Shown here in pieces: positions 47,299-58,816 of a stretch of DNA of 64,000 bases. Both the position numbers and the translations under genes were made by a program. Origin of the DNA: Halichondria panicea (lineage: Eukaryota; Porifera; Demospongiae; Suberitida; Halichondriidae); NCBI RefSeq assembly GCF_963675165.1, contig NC_087380.1, forward strand, positions 2,099,803-2,163,802, read 5' to 3'. The notes beneath the pieces were generated by a model. The model was given only the letters and a program-made list of their open reading frames with translations, had not been told where the DNA came from and searched no databases. Every line of letters begins with the position of its first letter. The first letter of the stretch is position 1.

Positions 47299-50200
47299 AT
47301 GAAGAAGTTACAAGGTGACTGTGTTTCTTGGCTGGTCCTTTTGATTGGAGCTGCTCAGCTCCTACTAGTGTGTGGAAAGGGTATGTTAACTACGACCTAC
47401 TATCTAGTGTCATGTTGCATGCATGCAGAAGTGTACTTATCTCTGGGATCAACCAACATCACCACTAACAACACTGAGATCCCCATCACTGATATTGGAG
47501 AGGATGTTGGGATTGGTCGTCCTTCTCTCATCTGTCACACTGACCTAGTGGCATGTTGTACACCCAGTGAGACAATGGCAAGAGGAATTGGATTTTGGCA
47601 CTATCCAAACGGAGACCGTGTTCCTGGTGGATCAGGAGCATCTCGACCGTTTGTGTCATTCAGAGATGTTCAATCCATTAAACTGGCACGTAGAGAGAGT
47701 ATTAACCCCCCTCCCTTGAGTCCAACTGGTTCCTATTGTTGTATTATACCAACTAATGGAGGAGAAATGACCTTCTGTGCCAGCCTGGGTGAGCTAGTGG
47801 TTCTCCAACCTTGGTTCATTCACAATCCCATTCCCTTTCCAGTTGTATGCTTGTCTCTCCCTGCCCTGAACAATGGAATAGTCTCATACAATGACTTAAC
47901 ACTGGGTCTGGACACTGTGGCCACCTACACCTGTGACACTGGATACACTCTCAATGGAGTCACTACCACCAGGACTTGTGGGAGTGATGGAGTGTGGAGT
48001 GGGGCGGATCCAGTGTGCCAGTGTAAGTAGATATAGATTTTGTGCTGTTTATATGTTTTTTGTGTTTCATACTAAGATAGCAGCCTGCTCTGACCTCACC
48101 CTCACCAATGGAGACATTATCTACAGTGCTGGATCTCCTAACAACAGACCTATCTTCTCTGGAGCTACCTACAGCTGCAATCCTGGCTACACTCTCACTG
48201 GAGGGAGCACCATCAGGGTCTGTGTGAGTGGAGGGAGATGGAGTGGGTCAGCTTCAACTTGTCAAGGTGAGTCTGTAATTCGTACACAGTTCGCATTTCA
48301 AACAATAATTATTGTGTATAGACACAAGATCGACTGGTCCTCCACCCACTACCTGCTCTGACCTGACTAATCCGACCAATGGAATAGTTGCCTACAATAT
48401 GGGGACTGCTGGTCCAGACACTGTGGCCACCTACACCTGTACCACTGGCTACACTCTCAATGGAGGTACCACCAGGACTTGTGGGAGTGATGGAGTGTGG
48501 AGTGGATCAGCTCCAGTGTGTCAGTGTAAGTAAAATGCTTTGTTTTTTAGTATATGAATTACAGAGATACACACTACACACACACACTTACACCACAGCA
48601 TAAAAAATTAGCCGACTCCTTCGAACTTCTTCGAGCTACACCACTATAGTTATACAAATCCTTCAACATACATACTTGATTTTTTTTTCTATTGAGTGTC
48701 CTCCTCTAACACACTACACACACTACACACACACACTTACACCACAGCATAAAAAAATTAGCCGACTCCTTCGAACTTCTTCGAGCTACACCACTATAGT
48801 TATACAAATCCTTCAACATACACACTTGATTTTTTTTATATAGAGTCTGGGATTTACACCCTATTTCCATTTGTACAGCCATTGAGTGTTTTCCTCTAGT
48901 AAGTTTGTATTTGTATGCTCAGTATTTGTCATATACACTTAATTCCTTACTGATAGACAGGAACCAAGGTATATCCGTATGAAGTTGCTATACAGAAATG
49001 ATTATTCCCATGCAGCTATTGAGTGTCCTCCTCTAGCGGGCATTACCAATGGATTCATCACCTACACTATTGACAACACACCTAACTATGATCTGGGCAC
49101 TGTGGCTACTTATGTCTGTGACGCTGGGTTTGTTCTGGACCTCTCCCTAGGGAGATCTGAGATAAGAACTTGTATTGATGATAATGGACTTGATACTATT
49201 GGAGTGTTTGATAGACAGGCTCCAAGATGTGTCCGTAAGTCTCTTTTGGTCTTGTTTACAGAAAATTTCAGTAATTCTACTATCATTAATTTCAATAACC
49301 ACATGCAGGTAACATTTGCCAACCTCTTTTCCCTTACCCCTACGGTACGATAATCTATCATCATGAAATTCCACCTTACTCATACGGAACACGAGCACAG
49401 TATGTCGTCTCATGCCCTCCCAAATTGGAAAGAAGAGGGGGAGATGATGTGAGAACTTGTACTGATAATGGAAACAGTGCTGTGGGGGTGTGGTCTGGAA
49501 CTGCTCCCATCTGTGCAGGTCAGTTCCACGGTAAATGTTGCATGTGTGTACAAAGTTGAAACGTGTTCTCTTGTATAGCTCGAGGGATTTTCCTGTCCTT
49601 TCAAGGAACAACCTACACTACGAACAACAGTAATATTGTACTCACTAGGATTGATACTACAAATGACACATCCTTGACATGTCACACTGACTCAACCATC
49701 TGCTGTAGAGGTGTTGACTCATCTTCAGGTATTGGTACTGGAGAGTGGCTGTTTCCTAATGGAAGAAGTATTGTCCGGAGGAAGAGAGTACCTAGGTCTG
49801 ATGATGGATTCTATTATACAAGGTTTCATCACGCTATCAGACTGTATCGTAATGATGATACCCAGACTCCACTGGGAACCTACTGCTGTAGAATACCTGA
49901 CAGTGGTGGAGTGTTGAGAACATTCTGTGCTAACCTCATTGGTGAGTAGTGCATTAATAGTATTATAGGTATACTTGTTACTACTTCAGACAACAACATT
50001 CGATGCCCCTCTGACTCGGTGATGGCTCCCACTAATGGGATGATCTCATACTCTAGTCCAGTGGAAGGTGGCAGTTACGTTTTTGGAACTGTGGCCACCT
50101 TTTCCTGCTCACCTGGTTTTGGCCTGAGTACTATTGAGACTAGAACATGTACAGAAACAAATGATGCTGAAATTGGAACCTTCAATGGCTTAAGTCCAAC

Positions 50201-51919
50201 ATGTGATGGTGAGTAGTCGTATAATTATACGTATATAGAGACTAGCTGCATATTACTACTTTTTTAGAGATTGCTTGCCCTGCTCTTCCTAATGTTGTCA
50301 ATGGAACGATTGTCTACTCACCTTTTGGTACAACTGAGGTGTTCAAGTATGGAACAATAGCTACTTATCTGTGTAACCCTGGGTACAAGTTAATAGGTGG
50401 AGACAACGTGAGGGCTTGTACTGGTGATGGTAGGAGTCCTAGTGGTCAGTGGGATGGTACTGCTCCTCAATGCCCACGTATGTTACTGTATTTGTTTTAT
50501 AAAGCGTGGCGTGATAATGTACACACACAGCTGTGGACTGTGGGACTCCTTTGTCCATTACCAATGGATCTCATGGGATACCAACAACCACAATATTCAC
50601 AGGGACAGTGACCTACAACTGTAATGATGGCTATGCACTCTTTGGGATTGCTACAAGTACTTGTCAGGCAAATGCAACTTGGAGCAAATCACCAGAATGC
50701 AGAGGTGTGTGCTTTAATACACTTACTGTTTGCATTCAAGTCTTGCTGTGCTATGTTGTTTGTTAGAGCGTATATGCCCAGTGGGAACCTATCACGAAGA
50801 GTTGTCAACTGGAGAGAGTGCGTGTGTGCCTTGTCCTGGAAACACCTTCAGCATTGTTGAAAGTAGTGTGGAGTGTACCTGTTTTCGCGGCTACTACAGG
50901 ACAAAACTAGAAGGACCAAACTTTCCATGTTCATGTAAGGATTGCACTCTGCAAGGCATGCATGCATGTGTGCAAGCGGGTGTTCAGTAGTTGAATTGTA
51001 CAATACACATTGACAATTAAAATGTTAGTTTATCCATATACGTAGCCCCTCCGGTTAGCTGTAAGAGTTTGCAAGTTTTTGCTGAGAGGACTCGAGGTAA
51101 CACAATCACTGTGCGTTGGGAGAGGCCCAAGATCACTGGGAGAGACGACTTCTATTACAACATATTCTACTCTGAGGACAACCAGACCTTTACTCAACAC
51201 AACAGCAGGCCGTACGTCAAACAAGACTCCCTGGTGGACTACTCAGTGTCTGGTCTGCGGCCACTCACCACCTACACAGTCCGAGTGATCCCTGAGAATG
51301 GAGTGAGTGATCAGGAGAACGGAGGGCAGAACAGGAGCTGTGATGTGGTAACCATGACTGGGGATACAAGTGAGTGGACTCGCATTTTTGAAACCATTTT
51401 GTTAGTAAATTATTGCATGTGTAGTTAGTTGTACAATTGAAAATTATTGTGATTGAATTTCCTAATTAATATTTCTACCTTGCCCTCAAGGGTCTAATGC
51501 TCCCTCCCTGGTGATCGGTTTCTGCACTGTTGTGGTTTGGATCGAGCCCACAAGGTCGTATGGGAGGATCACTGGCTATGACGTCAGGTTCATTCCTCAA
51601 GGGTCTGGTTCAGATTTGGTGGTGTCCAAAGGAAGAAAAGAACTTTTCCACGCCATTGGAGATGATACCAGGCTCATCAGTACTGATAACGCCATGGTGC
51701 AGGTATGACTATACACATTGTATTTTAGCAATGCAATGTATATGTATATTGTTCAGGTGAGAGCAAAAACGTCAGTTGCAGAGGGGAGGTGGAGTGAGGT
51801 AGTGCCATTGGGTAAGTTTTGTGTGTGATTACACCAAGTTCCATGTCACTATACACTTTAAATGCATCGTTCTATGTACAGGTTGCAAGAATACTGAAGG
51901 TTCCACTGACCCTATATGA
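47299..51919 (+). CDS. R5: chimeric sushi/Ig/Eph-like/FN3 protein, probably secreted
   Basis: Exons: 47299-47380 (signal), 47429-47788 (Ig-like), sushi 47843-48022, 48081-48266, 48322-48525, 49016-49234, 49309-49518, Ig-like 49579-49941, sushi 49990-50208, 50268-50477, 50531-50704, Eph-like Cys-rich 50767-50934, FN3 51046-51369, FN3 51491-51702 plus 51757-51811, last exon 51882-51919 (CKNTEGSTDPI-stop). Total 3204 nt, 1067 aa, in frame. No transmembrane segment or tail is encoded, so the product should be soluble unless a further unseen exon is used. Introns 1 and 2 (48 and 54 bp) are stop-free and frame-neutral. The front half is R3-like; exons 49016-50704 are collinear with R4 41539-43218. 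Confidence 0.82.
48565..49335. repeat. Segment nearly identical to R4 intron/exon (about 41100-41870)
   Basis: From acacactacacacacacact through the minisatellite, the atgaagttgctatacagaaa stretch and sushi exon 49016-49234 to the start of the next exon, sequence is almost identical to R4, introns included. Identity falls after about 49335. Points to recent duplication or gene conversion. Confidence 0.85.
50767..51811 (+). other. R5 Eph-receptor-like cysteine-rich exon and FN3 domains
   Basis: 50767-50934: CPVGTYHEELSTGESACVPC, then CPGNTFSI, VECTCFRGYYRTK and PCS. This is the ephrin-receptor-like / GCC2-GCC3 pattern (CPxGTY, CxPCPxxT/S, CxCxxGYYR). It is followed, as in Eph receptors, by FN3: TVRWERPKITG, YYNIFYSED, LRPLTTYTVRVIPENGVS. 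The second FN3 (VVVWIEPTRSYG, ITGYDVRFIP, VRAKTSVAEGRW) is split by a phase-0 intron. Confidence 0.85.
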
Positions 51920-51944
51920 GTGAATGATGATACGTAACGACAGC

Positions 51945-52045
51945 TAATGTTTAGAACCAAACATTGTGTATAGACGATGTAGCAACAGCTAATGTTTAGA
52001 TAGCAACAGCTAATGTTTAGATATTGTATAGATGATGTAGCAAGA
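51945..52045. repeat. Small tandem repeat after R5
   Basis: Several copies of agcaacagctaatgtttaga, with flanking ttgtatagatgatgtagc-type text, directly downstream of the R5 stop. Confidence 0.75.
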
Positions 52046-52369
52046 TCTTTAGAGGTGATAATTATTTGCAACCCGTTGAGGAAAGTAGAAAGTATAGTAG
52101 TAGAACTATCTGGACATTTTTTGTTGGGCTAATGGAACAGGGGGAATGTAGTGGGTCGGTTCCAGTATGTACGAATGTTTGCTGTCGGTGTGTTTCTGTG
52201 CATTGATGTTTTTTCACCTTGCAATAACTCAGACATTTTTTGAACAGCGTTATAAAACTAAATGTAATGATCTTTACCAAAAATGGACGTTGTTGCCTAT
52301 TTATCATTCTCAGACACCTATTATTAAATAATTATACTAAAAGTATTCCAAGCATAATTAATTTTATCG

Positions 52370-52445
52370 GGATCCCACCGCCCACAAGCTTATGAAATAC
52401 CCAACCTCCTGTAATCATTATGCAACTGTCGACTATGTGCACGTA
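52370..52445 (+). pseudogene. Relic of a receptor tail end downstream of R5
   Basis: ccgcccacaagcttatgaaa, cccaacctcctgta and cgactatgtgc match the last codons of the R6 tail, out of frame. R5 probably once had a membrane anchor and tail, now lost. Confidence 0.55.
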
Positions 52446-53441
52446 TAATTATTGCATTTTATTTTGCATGGCAATATCATTAAAATAGTTGTGGATTCTC
52501 GAGGTCATGCCGCGGAGGAATGTGTTACCTTATAGAGGGTTATATTCGAGGCACTACATTTTTTATTTTGAATGATCACACCCCTACAGTAGAGAGGTCT
52601 TTCAATACGAGGATTTCAATACTGAAAGTAAACCATGATTTCAAAATTTTCGAGGCACTAAATACAAGGTTCGAGGTCAATCCGCGAAAATCAGTAGATC
52701 CATCTTTCAATAAAAGCCGCAACTTATACTGATAGCCTCGATTCCAGGCCATGTCATTTATACACGTCCCAAGATTAGAGGTAGAATTTTTCTACGTAGT
52801 TGTCATCCTGATTCACCACTGGCCACTCCAGTGGCGTAGCCAGGATTTTGGGAAGGGCAGGGCTCAAATCCATTGAGCAGGGCCAGAGCAGGCGCTGAAT
52901 AGCTTGGAATTTTACCTATAAAAAGGTCATCACTTTTCATCAGCAGTAAGCATGCGCAGTAGATGGCCTTGCCCACATTTCCATTGAATGACATCATTCT
53001 AGTAACTACGCAGCAGTATAGTGCAGAATAGATTGACAGATCAAGGTGATTCAAGCTGAGTTGGAGTTGATGAAACAGCTCTAGCCCCGTCAGCCCCCCT
53101 CTGCCTACGCCACTGCACTCTCAGAGGCCTCTGGATGCAGCCAGACAAAAATGAATGTGTAAAAAATAGACCACCCCCTCTGAGAAACGAAACTATGTCC
53201 CCTTACCGGAATTTTAATATAGCCGGTGTGCATTGTGTTTCAATGATTAATTATAGCATACTTCAATCTTGCACTACACTAATAACCTATTCTCTCCCCA
53301 GCGTGCCCTCCCACCTTGTCAGAGAAAACTACCTGCAACTTGACAATGAGCCTAAATTGGTACTGTACATTCATGCTGTTTTGAAACCCATTTATTGTCA
53401 ATAATTTGTTTTGGTGCATTGACACGGAGCATGTATGTATC
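52446..53441. mobile_element. Transposon debris including a CAGTGGCGTAG MITE
   Basis: 52829-53115 starts cagtggcgtagccaggattt and ends ctacgccactg, with cactc on both sides (5 bp). 52500-52740 carries repeated ttcgaggcact motifs without clear ends. 52734 has a solo tagcctcgattccaggcc end. 53135-53404 has no domain. Confidence 0.65.
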
Positions 53442-55180
53442 TAGCCTCGATTCAAGGCCGATTAAAATACGGCCTGGTACCTATTGCAGAGGTGATAGTG
53501 CGCATGCGCTTCAAATTACCCAGGATATGGGTAATCGTACTACGAACGTAAAACCTTAGTAAATTACACAGGAAATTAGTCCGTTTACTAAAAATATGTT
53601 CCGTAATACTTTATCTCTATGACTGAGTTCTGAAAAGCTGTGGCTTATGCCGTCTATTGCGTTGGTCTAGAAGGCTTGAACACTAGTTTTAAGACAGAAG
53701 AGGCTCTCATCTACGTCTAGGATGGTCCTATAGCCGGGTAGTCTTCGCAAGTAGCAGTTTGAGGCACCATACACTTCCCATAGCCTGTACAGATCCAAGG
53801 TAAGACATCCTGACCATACAACCGTCATAGAGGTAGATGAGAGCCTCTTCTGGCTTTAGACTAGTGTGAAAGCCTTCTGGAACAACACAATAGAGAGCTA
53901 AGCTGATGTACAAAGATAGAAAATAGATGAGAGAAAGAAAAAGGGGATTCCCCAGATTCTGGAGAATAAACTAACCCATGCGCACTATCACCCCTGCAAT
54001 AGGGCCACTCCTCTTCATAATTTATGTAAATGATATACCTGACATTATAACCTATTCCAGCTGCTTCCTTTTTGCTGATGATGTCAAGTTACTAAAGACC
54101 ATAAATACTATGGAAGATCACCAAAGGCTTGAAGATGACCTAAAGGCAATCAGTGATTGGTGTAAGCAGTGGAACTTAGCCCTAAATCCCACCAAATGCA
54201 GTGCAATTCAGTTCTCCACCCAAACTCCATCTCAAGAATTAGCCCCTTACACCATTGGCCAGAGTGATATTCCCTTTGTAAATTCACAGAAAGACCTAGG
54301 ACCTAGGCTAGGTGTAATAGTTTCAAATAGCCTATCGTGGAACATGGAGCGAACATTTTGACCTTATCTGCTCCAAAGCCTACCAAGCGCTCTATGTTAT
54401 CAGAAGAAATATACCTCCCCACTCACCCATACAACTGAAGAAAATACTAATCTATATTGCTCACTGGTGAAATCCCAAATATCTTACTGCTGTCAATTGT
54501 GGCGGCCGCAACTTATAAAACATATTCAAAGTCTAGAAAGAATACAGCGTAAAGCAACGAAGTATATTCTGAATGACTACTCAAATAACTATAAATATCG
54601 ACTTCTTGAGCTTAGGACTCTACCGCTCATGTACTGGCTTGAAATCCAAGACATAATGCTGTTAATCAGGAATCTGAAAGACACATCTGATGCAAATGAC
54701 TTGAAAAAGTACATAAAGTTTGTTAATAATAGGACAAGAGCAAATGGTGTCAAACTGGAGCACAAATTCGTGAGGCTAACGACTACAAGAAATTTCTTTT
54801 TCATCCGTATAGTCCGGCTCTGGAATGCGCTCCCAAGAGGTGTTTTGGATCTAGAGTCATCGTTGAACAAAACAAAACACACCTTACAAAATACCTGTGG
54901 AAACATTTTATGGAGAACTTCGACCCGAACAATCTTTGCACCTTTCATTTTCTCTGTCCGTGTTACAAATGTATAGCTAATACACGTACATACCATGTAT
55001 AATTACCATGTATATATATATAATTACTAAGCTGTTCCTTAAGTGGTCCAAGCTTTCAGTGACTCTATAGCTTTATTTTAAATATGTCACTAATATCACA
55101 CTGTATAATATCACTGTAAAGATATATATTATTATTAATAGGTACCAGGCCGTATTTTAATCGGCCTGGAATCGAGGCTA
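53442..55180. mobile_element. TIR element with 9-bp target duplication, interrupted by a LINE
   Basis: Ends tagcctcgattcaaggccga and tcggcctggaatcgaggcta. gtatgtatc flanks both sides (53433-53441, 55181-55189). The inverted arm extends through ggtacctattgcagaggtga. An inner hairpin (53690-53870) surrounds gtagatgagagcctcttct. A 9-bp duplication suggests a Mutator-like superfamily, but no transposase is present. Confidence 0.8.
54003..55136 (+). mobile_element. 5'-truncated LINE (reverse transcriptase remnant)
   Basis: Inserted inside the right arm of the TIR element, with aatag duplicated (53998-54002, 55137-55141). Encodes the RT palm: GPLLFIIYVNDIPD, CFLFADDVKLL (catalytic ADD), then WNLALNPTKCSAIQFS. 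After frameshifts near 54360 comes the C-terminal part (SYCCQLWRPQ, LERIQRKATKYILN, FVRLWNALP-like). Tail is attattattaata. Inactive. Confidence 0.85.
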
Positions 55181-55423
55181 GTATGTATCATTAGTTACTA
55201 GTAGCCCAGAATCCAGCAATCTGATTGGTCAGTACAGGGTTTATATTTCCCATATTAACCTGTAAATTCTCATATAAACCTGTAATTTTCATGTTCACAA
55301 CAACCATTCATTATTAATTTTTGTGTTTTTCAAACATGTTTTTTGTATATTGTATTATAAAAAACAATGAGAAGTAACTGTTTTGTTTTGGTAATGATAA
55401 AAAATTATAATGTTCAGTCGCTG

Positions 55424-55774
55424 TTAATACGTTGGTTGTTGGATGTAGGCATATAGAGAGATTGATGGTATAACGTTGCAGGCACTAAAGTTAAAGTTTG
55501 GAGGCATAAATTGACAGCAGTTGGTTTGTGAGTTTTGTTGCACTGCCATCTGTGAGTGATCAGTGTGTGCCAGTATGTTAATTGGCTTTACGTTGAGGAT
55601 GTCTGAAACTGACTTCTTTTGACACTCAGAAGTTCTCTTGTAGCTGCGAACTCCTTCCAAGCTTCGGTGTCCAGTTGTTTCCATTATCATTTGTTCGTCC
55701 ACTCCAGCGTTGTAGAGTCTAGTAGCAGCAGTTGCACGGAGTATGTATTAGAGGTTCAGCCTTCTTTTGTGACC
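55424..55774 (-). pseudogene. Crypton-like tyrosine recombinase C-terminal relic
   Basis: Minus strand: LRATAATRLYNAGVDEQMIM, then ETTGHRSLEGVRSYKRTSE. This matches the C-terminal catalytic region of Crypton-type and domesticated KIAA1958-like tyrosine recombinases (second catalytic Arg in LRATAATR, the GHRS box, nucleophile Tyr in SYKR). Upstream sequence goes out of frame near 55770. Only the C-terminal part remains. Confidence 0.75.
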
Positions 55775-55849
55775 CTAGTCCAGCTCTCTGCAAGCGCTTC
55801 ATTTCGGAGTCTAGGCACACTCGAAAGTCAGCAAAACAAGCATCCTTGA

Positions 55850-57332
55850 ACAGGTCAATCCCGGGATTTCCATTCTAATTATTCACCTTATGCAGATATC
55901 ACTATCCAAACTGTACACTGCACCTGCCGTGATAAGAGGCCTGCAGACACTTTGCTTCATTATTATGAACTGACTTCTTTTGACAGGCCTTTGGGCTTAT
56001 AATTCCCATAGATACCTCCTAAACAGTATCTAACTATTATTTATTGCTTTTTAATAAGTGCTGACATCAGCGTTTTACATTCAAATTGCACAGGAAGCGA
56101 CTCATCACCGACTGTGCAGATATTTTTCCATATTGCACACCCGGAAGTATTATTGCACACTTGTTATTGCACACTAGGAAGTGATTCTTATTTGGAATAA
56201 AACGTTTTCAGCAGTGAGAGAACAAGAAAAACATAGTTTACACACTTATAATCATGCATTGCAATGTTTATCAGTCTCTTTTCTTGTTTTCTGATGCTCT
56301 GTATCACTTCTGTGCTCTTTTTGCAGTGAAGCTGAGGGTCAGGAGGTTGTCAGTATTCATATTTAATGCATCAAACAGGCATCAGTGTTGGGAGTGGGTA
56401 CTTTGAGCGGAGTATTGCACATGTAGAAGTGTACTGCACCACCATATAAGCCTGTTCAGGCTTGTATAAAGTCGTTTTGGCTTCAAAAACGGTTGTCACA
56501 CTTTTCTTCAGTTATAGCGGTGCATGTTTCCTCTTCTGATACACTGGAGCCACTGGAGCATGATAAAAAGCAAGCACATGCTGTTTATCCTTCAGAACTA
56601 TTCATTTTCAAAACGGGTTGCTGGTTGTCAACGTTTTTCTGTCTTTTTTTCTTGTCTGTTCTCTACAAAATCTTTAAGTAGCCTTCTGCAAGCTCTCTTG
56701 GTGTTCTAGAGTCTTATTTCTTTGTCTTTCTAGCTGTTTTCTTTCTCTTAAACTCGTCTTCAATTGGGAGAACTCAATTTTGTTGCTACGCATTCTTCTG
56801 GTTGATAAAGCAACCGCATGTTGCGCATGCGCAGATTCAACCTGCATTTTGGTTGCCAAGCAATAAATGCATTATCCCATGGATACTGATGATTATCACT
56901 CGTCTGTGCCTAGTAACTGTCACTCGTGCCTTGCAGGCACTCGTGCAGTTACTGGCACAGACTCGTGATAATCTTCAGTATCCATATAATAGTTAGACAC
57001 TGTTTAGGAAGTTTCTACATGATTTAGAAGCCCAAAGGGCTGGTTGTAGTATCCCGAACGCAGTGAGGGTTCTACTAGCCCTGAGGACTTCTAAATCATG
57101 TGGAAACTTCCTAAACAGTGTCTAAGCATTTTAGATCATAGCAACCATGAGTATTTAGCCAATCAGATTTGAATGTTCTTATCTAATCTTTGCTACATGA
57201 TTTTCTAAGTGAAGTACATGATTTTCTATTGAAGTACATGATTTTCTAAATTGGATAGAACATTTCCTCTAACCAATCAGATTGCAGTATTTATGACAAA
57301 CATGATCTAAAGGATAATAATTATCATAGACT
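55850..57332. other. Element-rich spacer with palindromes
   Basis: 56876-56990 is a hairpin (ggatactgatgattatcact ... gtgataatcttcagtatcc). 56990-57127 is another (tagacactgtttaggaagtt ... cttcctaaacagtgtcta). 57190-57300 has catgattttcta repeats. Frames at 56493-56859 have no domain and show decayed repeats. Confidence 0.6.
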
Positions 57333-57410
57333 TAGCCTCGGTCCCAGGCCGATTTTTTTTAATAGAACGAAGTTGAAAGCTAGAAACAACTCGGGCTGGA
57401 ATCGAGGCTA
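57333..57410. mobile_element. 78-bp MITE of the TAGCCTCG family
   Basis: tagcctcggtcccaggccga at the left and gggctggaatcgaggcta at the right: the TIRs of the 53442-55180 element with almost nothing between. Confidence 0.75.
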
Positions 57411-57460
57411 GTATCAGACTATGTGATTTTTGATCACTTTCCTCTTATTTCCCCGTGCAG

Positions 57461-57646
57461 AGATGGATGCAGGTTCAAGAGGATCCCCGTGTACAGAGAC
57501 CCTGCTGGGAGGTACGGATTTGCATCACCATTCGAATTTGGCTCAGTTTAGTTCTGTACTATGTCACCAACACGATGGAGAAACACAACCCTGAACTGGA
57601 GACAATGCTTAGATACCCTGCATTCCATGTGTACAGGGGCCGTTAG
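57461..57646 (+). pseudogene. Unit-6 p85-like SH2 second-half relic
   Basis: Acceptor ccccgtgcag, then DAGSR-like text in a shifted frame, a deletion of actctctgctcagt after FEF (ttcgaatttggctcag), then YYVTNTMEKHNPELE and YPAFHVYRGR-stop. Ends about 180 bp before the R6 start. Confidence 0.7.
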
Positions 57647-58816
57647 TAACTGAACTAGCAGCTGTACAGTATTGTATGTGTATTTATTTTCTGTGTACGT
57701 GGGTGCATGTATACACTCATGCAGTTTTGATGTGTGGAAATTTCAATTCAAATTCCTGTTGTCATCATTTATAATAAAGTCAACAAAACCAATGAATGCA
57801 TGTGCATGCATGCATGAAGATAACATGAAGAAGTTAGGTGATTGTGTATCTTGGTTGGTATTTGACTGGAGCTGCTCAGCTCCTACTAGTGTGTGGACAA
57901 AGTTCACCTGCAGCTGGTATGTTTACTTTCATGACCTCTGCCAGCTCTAGCATGCATAGTGTAATAAATGTTAATTGGATGCATGCAGAAGTGTACTTAT
58001 CTCATGGATCAACCAACATCACCACTAACAACACTGAGATCCCCATCACTGATATTGGAGAGGATGCTGTGGGTGGTCTGCCCTCTCTCATCTGTCAGAC
58101 TGACCTCACCGCCTGCTGTAGAAGTCACGCTGAGAACAATGGTAATGGAGGACTGGGACAGTGGGGACGTATCCTGATGGGAGTGTGATACTGAACAATG
58201 CTGGGTCAACGGCTGCTGGACAGCAGTTCTACATTGTGAGGAATGCTCCACAACTCATCAGACTGGCTCGTAGACAGTCCAACAACCCCCTGAGTCCAAA
58301 CTGGGTCCTACTGCTGTACCATACCAACTACTGGAGGAGAAATGACCCTCTGTGCCAATATTAACCTGGGTGAGTGAGCTAGTGCATGCTATAGTACATG
58401 CAGTGCATGCATGATGGATACATGTGCATATGCGACAATATGTATATATAATAATTATTTTTCTGGTGAAATTAAAAACAAATTACCTTTTGCCATCTAA
58501 CTATTGCATTCTGCCAAGGATTGTATATATTTACCATGCAGTATACAAATTTAGGTTTTGCTATTTTATTGTTGCAAATTGATCACCTCGCAAAGTTCGC
58601 GTATGGTGTAATATATTTATAGTGATACATGCATGCATACAGTTGTGGACTGTTGCCCGCCTCCCACTATTCACAATGGATCTCCTGGAACACGAACCAG
58701 CACAGCATTTGGAGGGAGAGTGTTTTACACGTGCAACAATAGATACCGTATGTCAGGATCAGACACTGTAACTTGTGAGGCTAGAGGGAGTTGGAGCACA
58801 AAACCAACTTGCTTAG

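Noticed and set aside
57838-58188. R6 start at a GTG giving an in-frame hydrophobic signal
   Set aside because: Needs a non-ATG start in a eukaryote; the ATG at 57825 is the homologous start and the mismatch is a frameshift.
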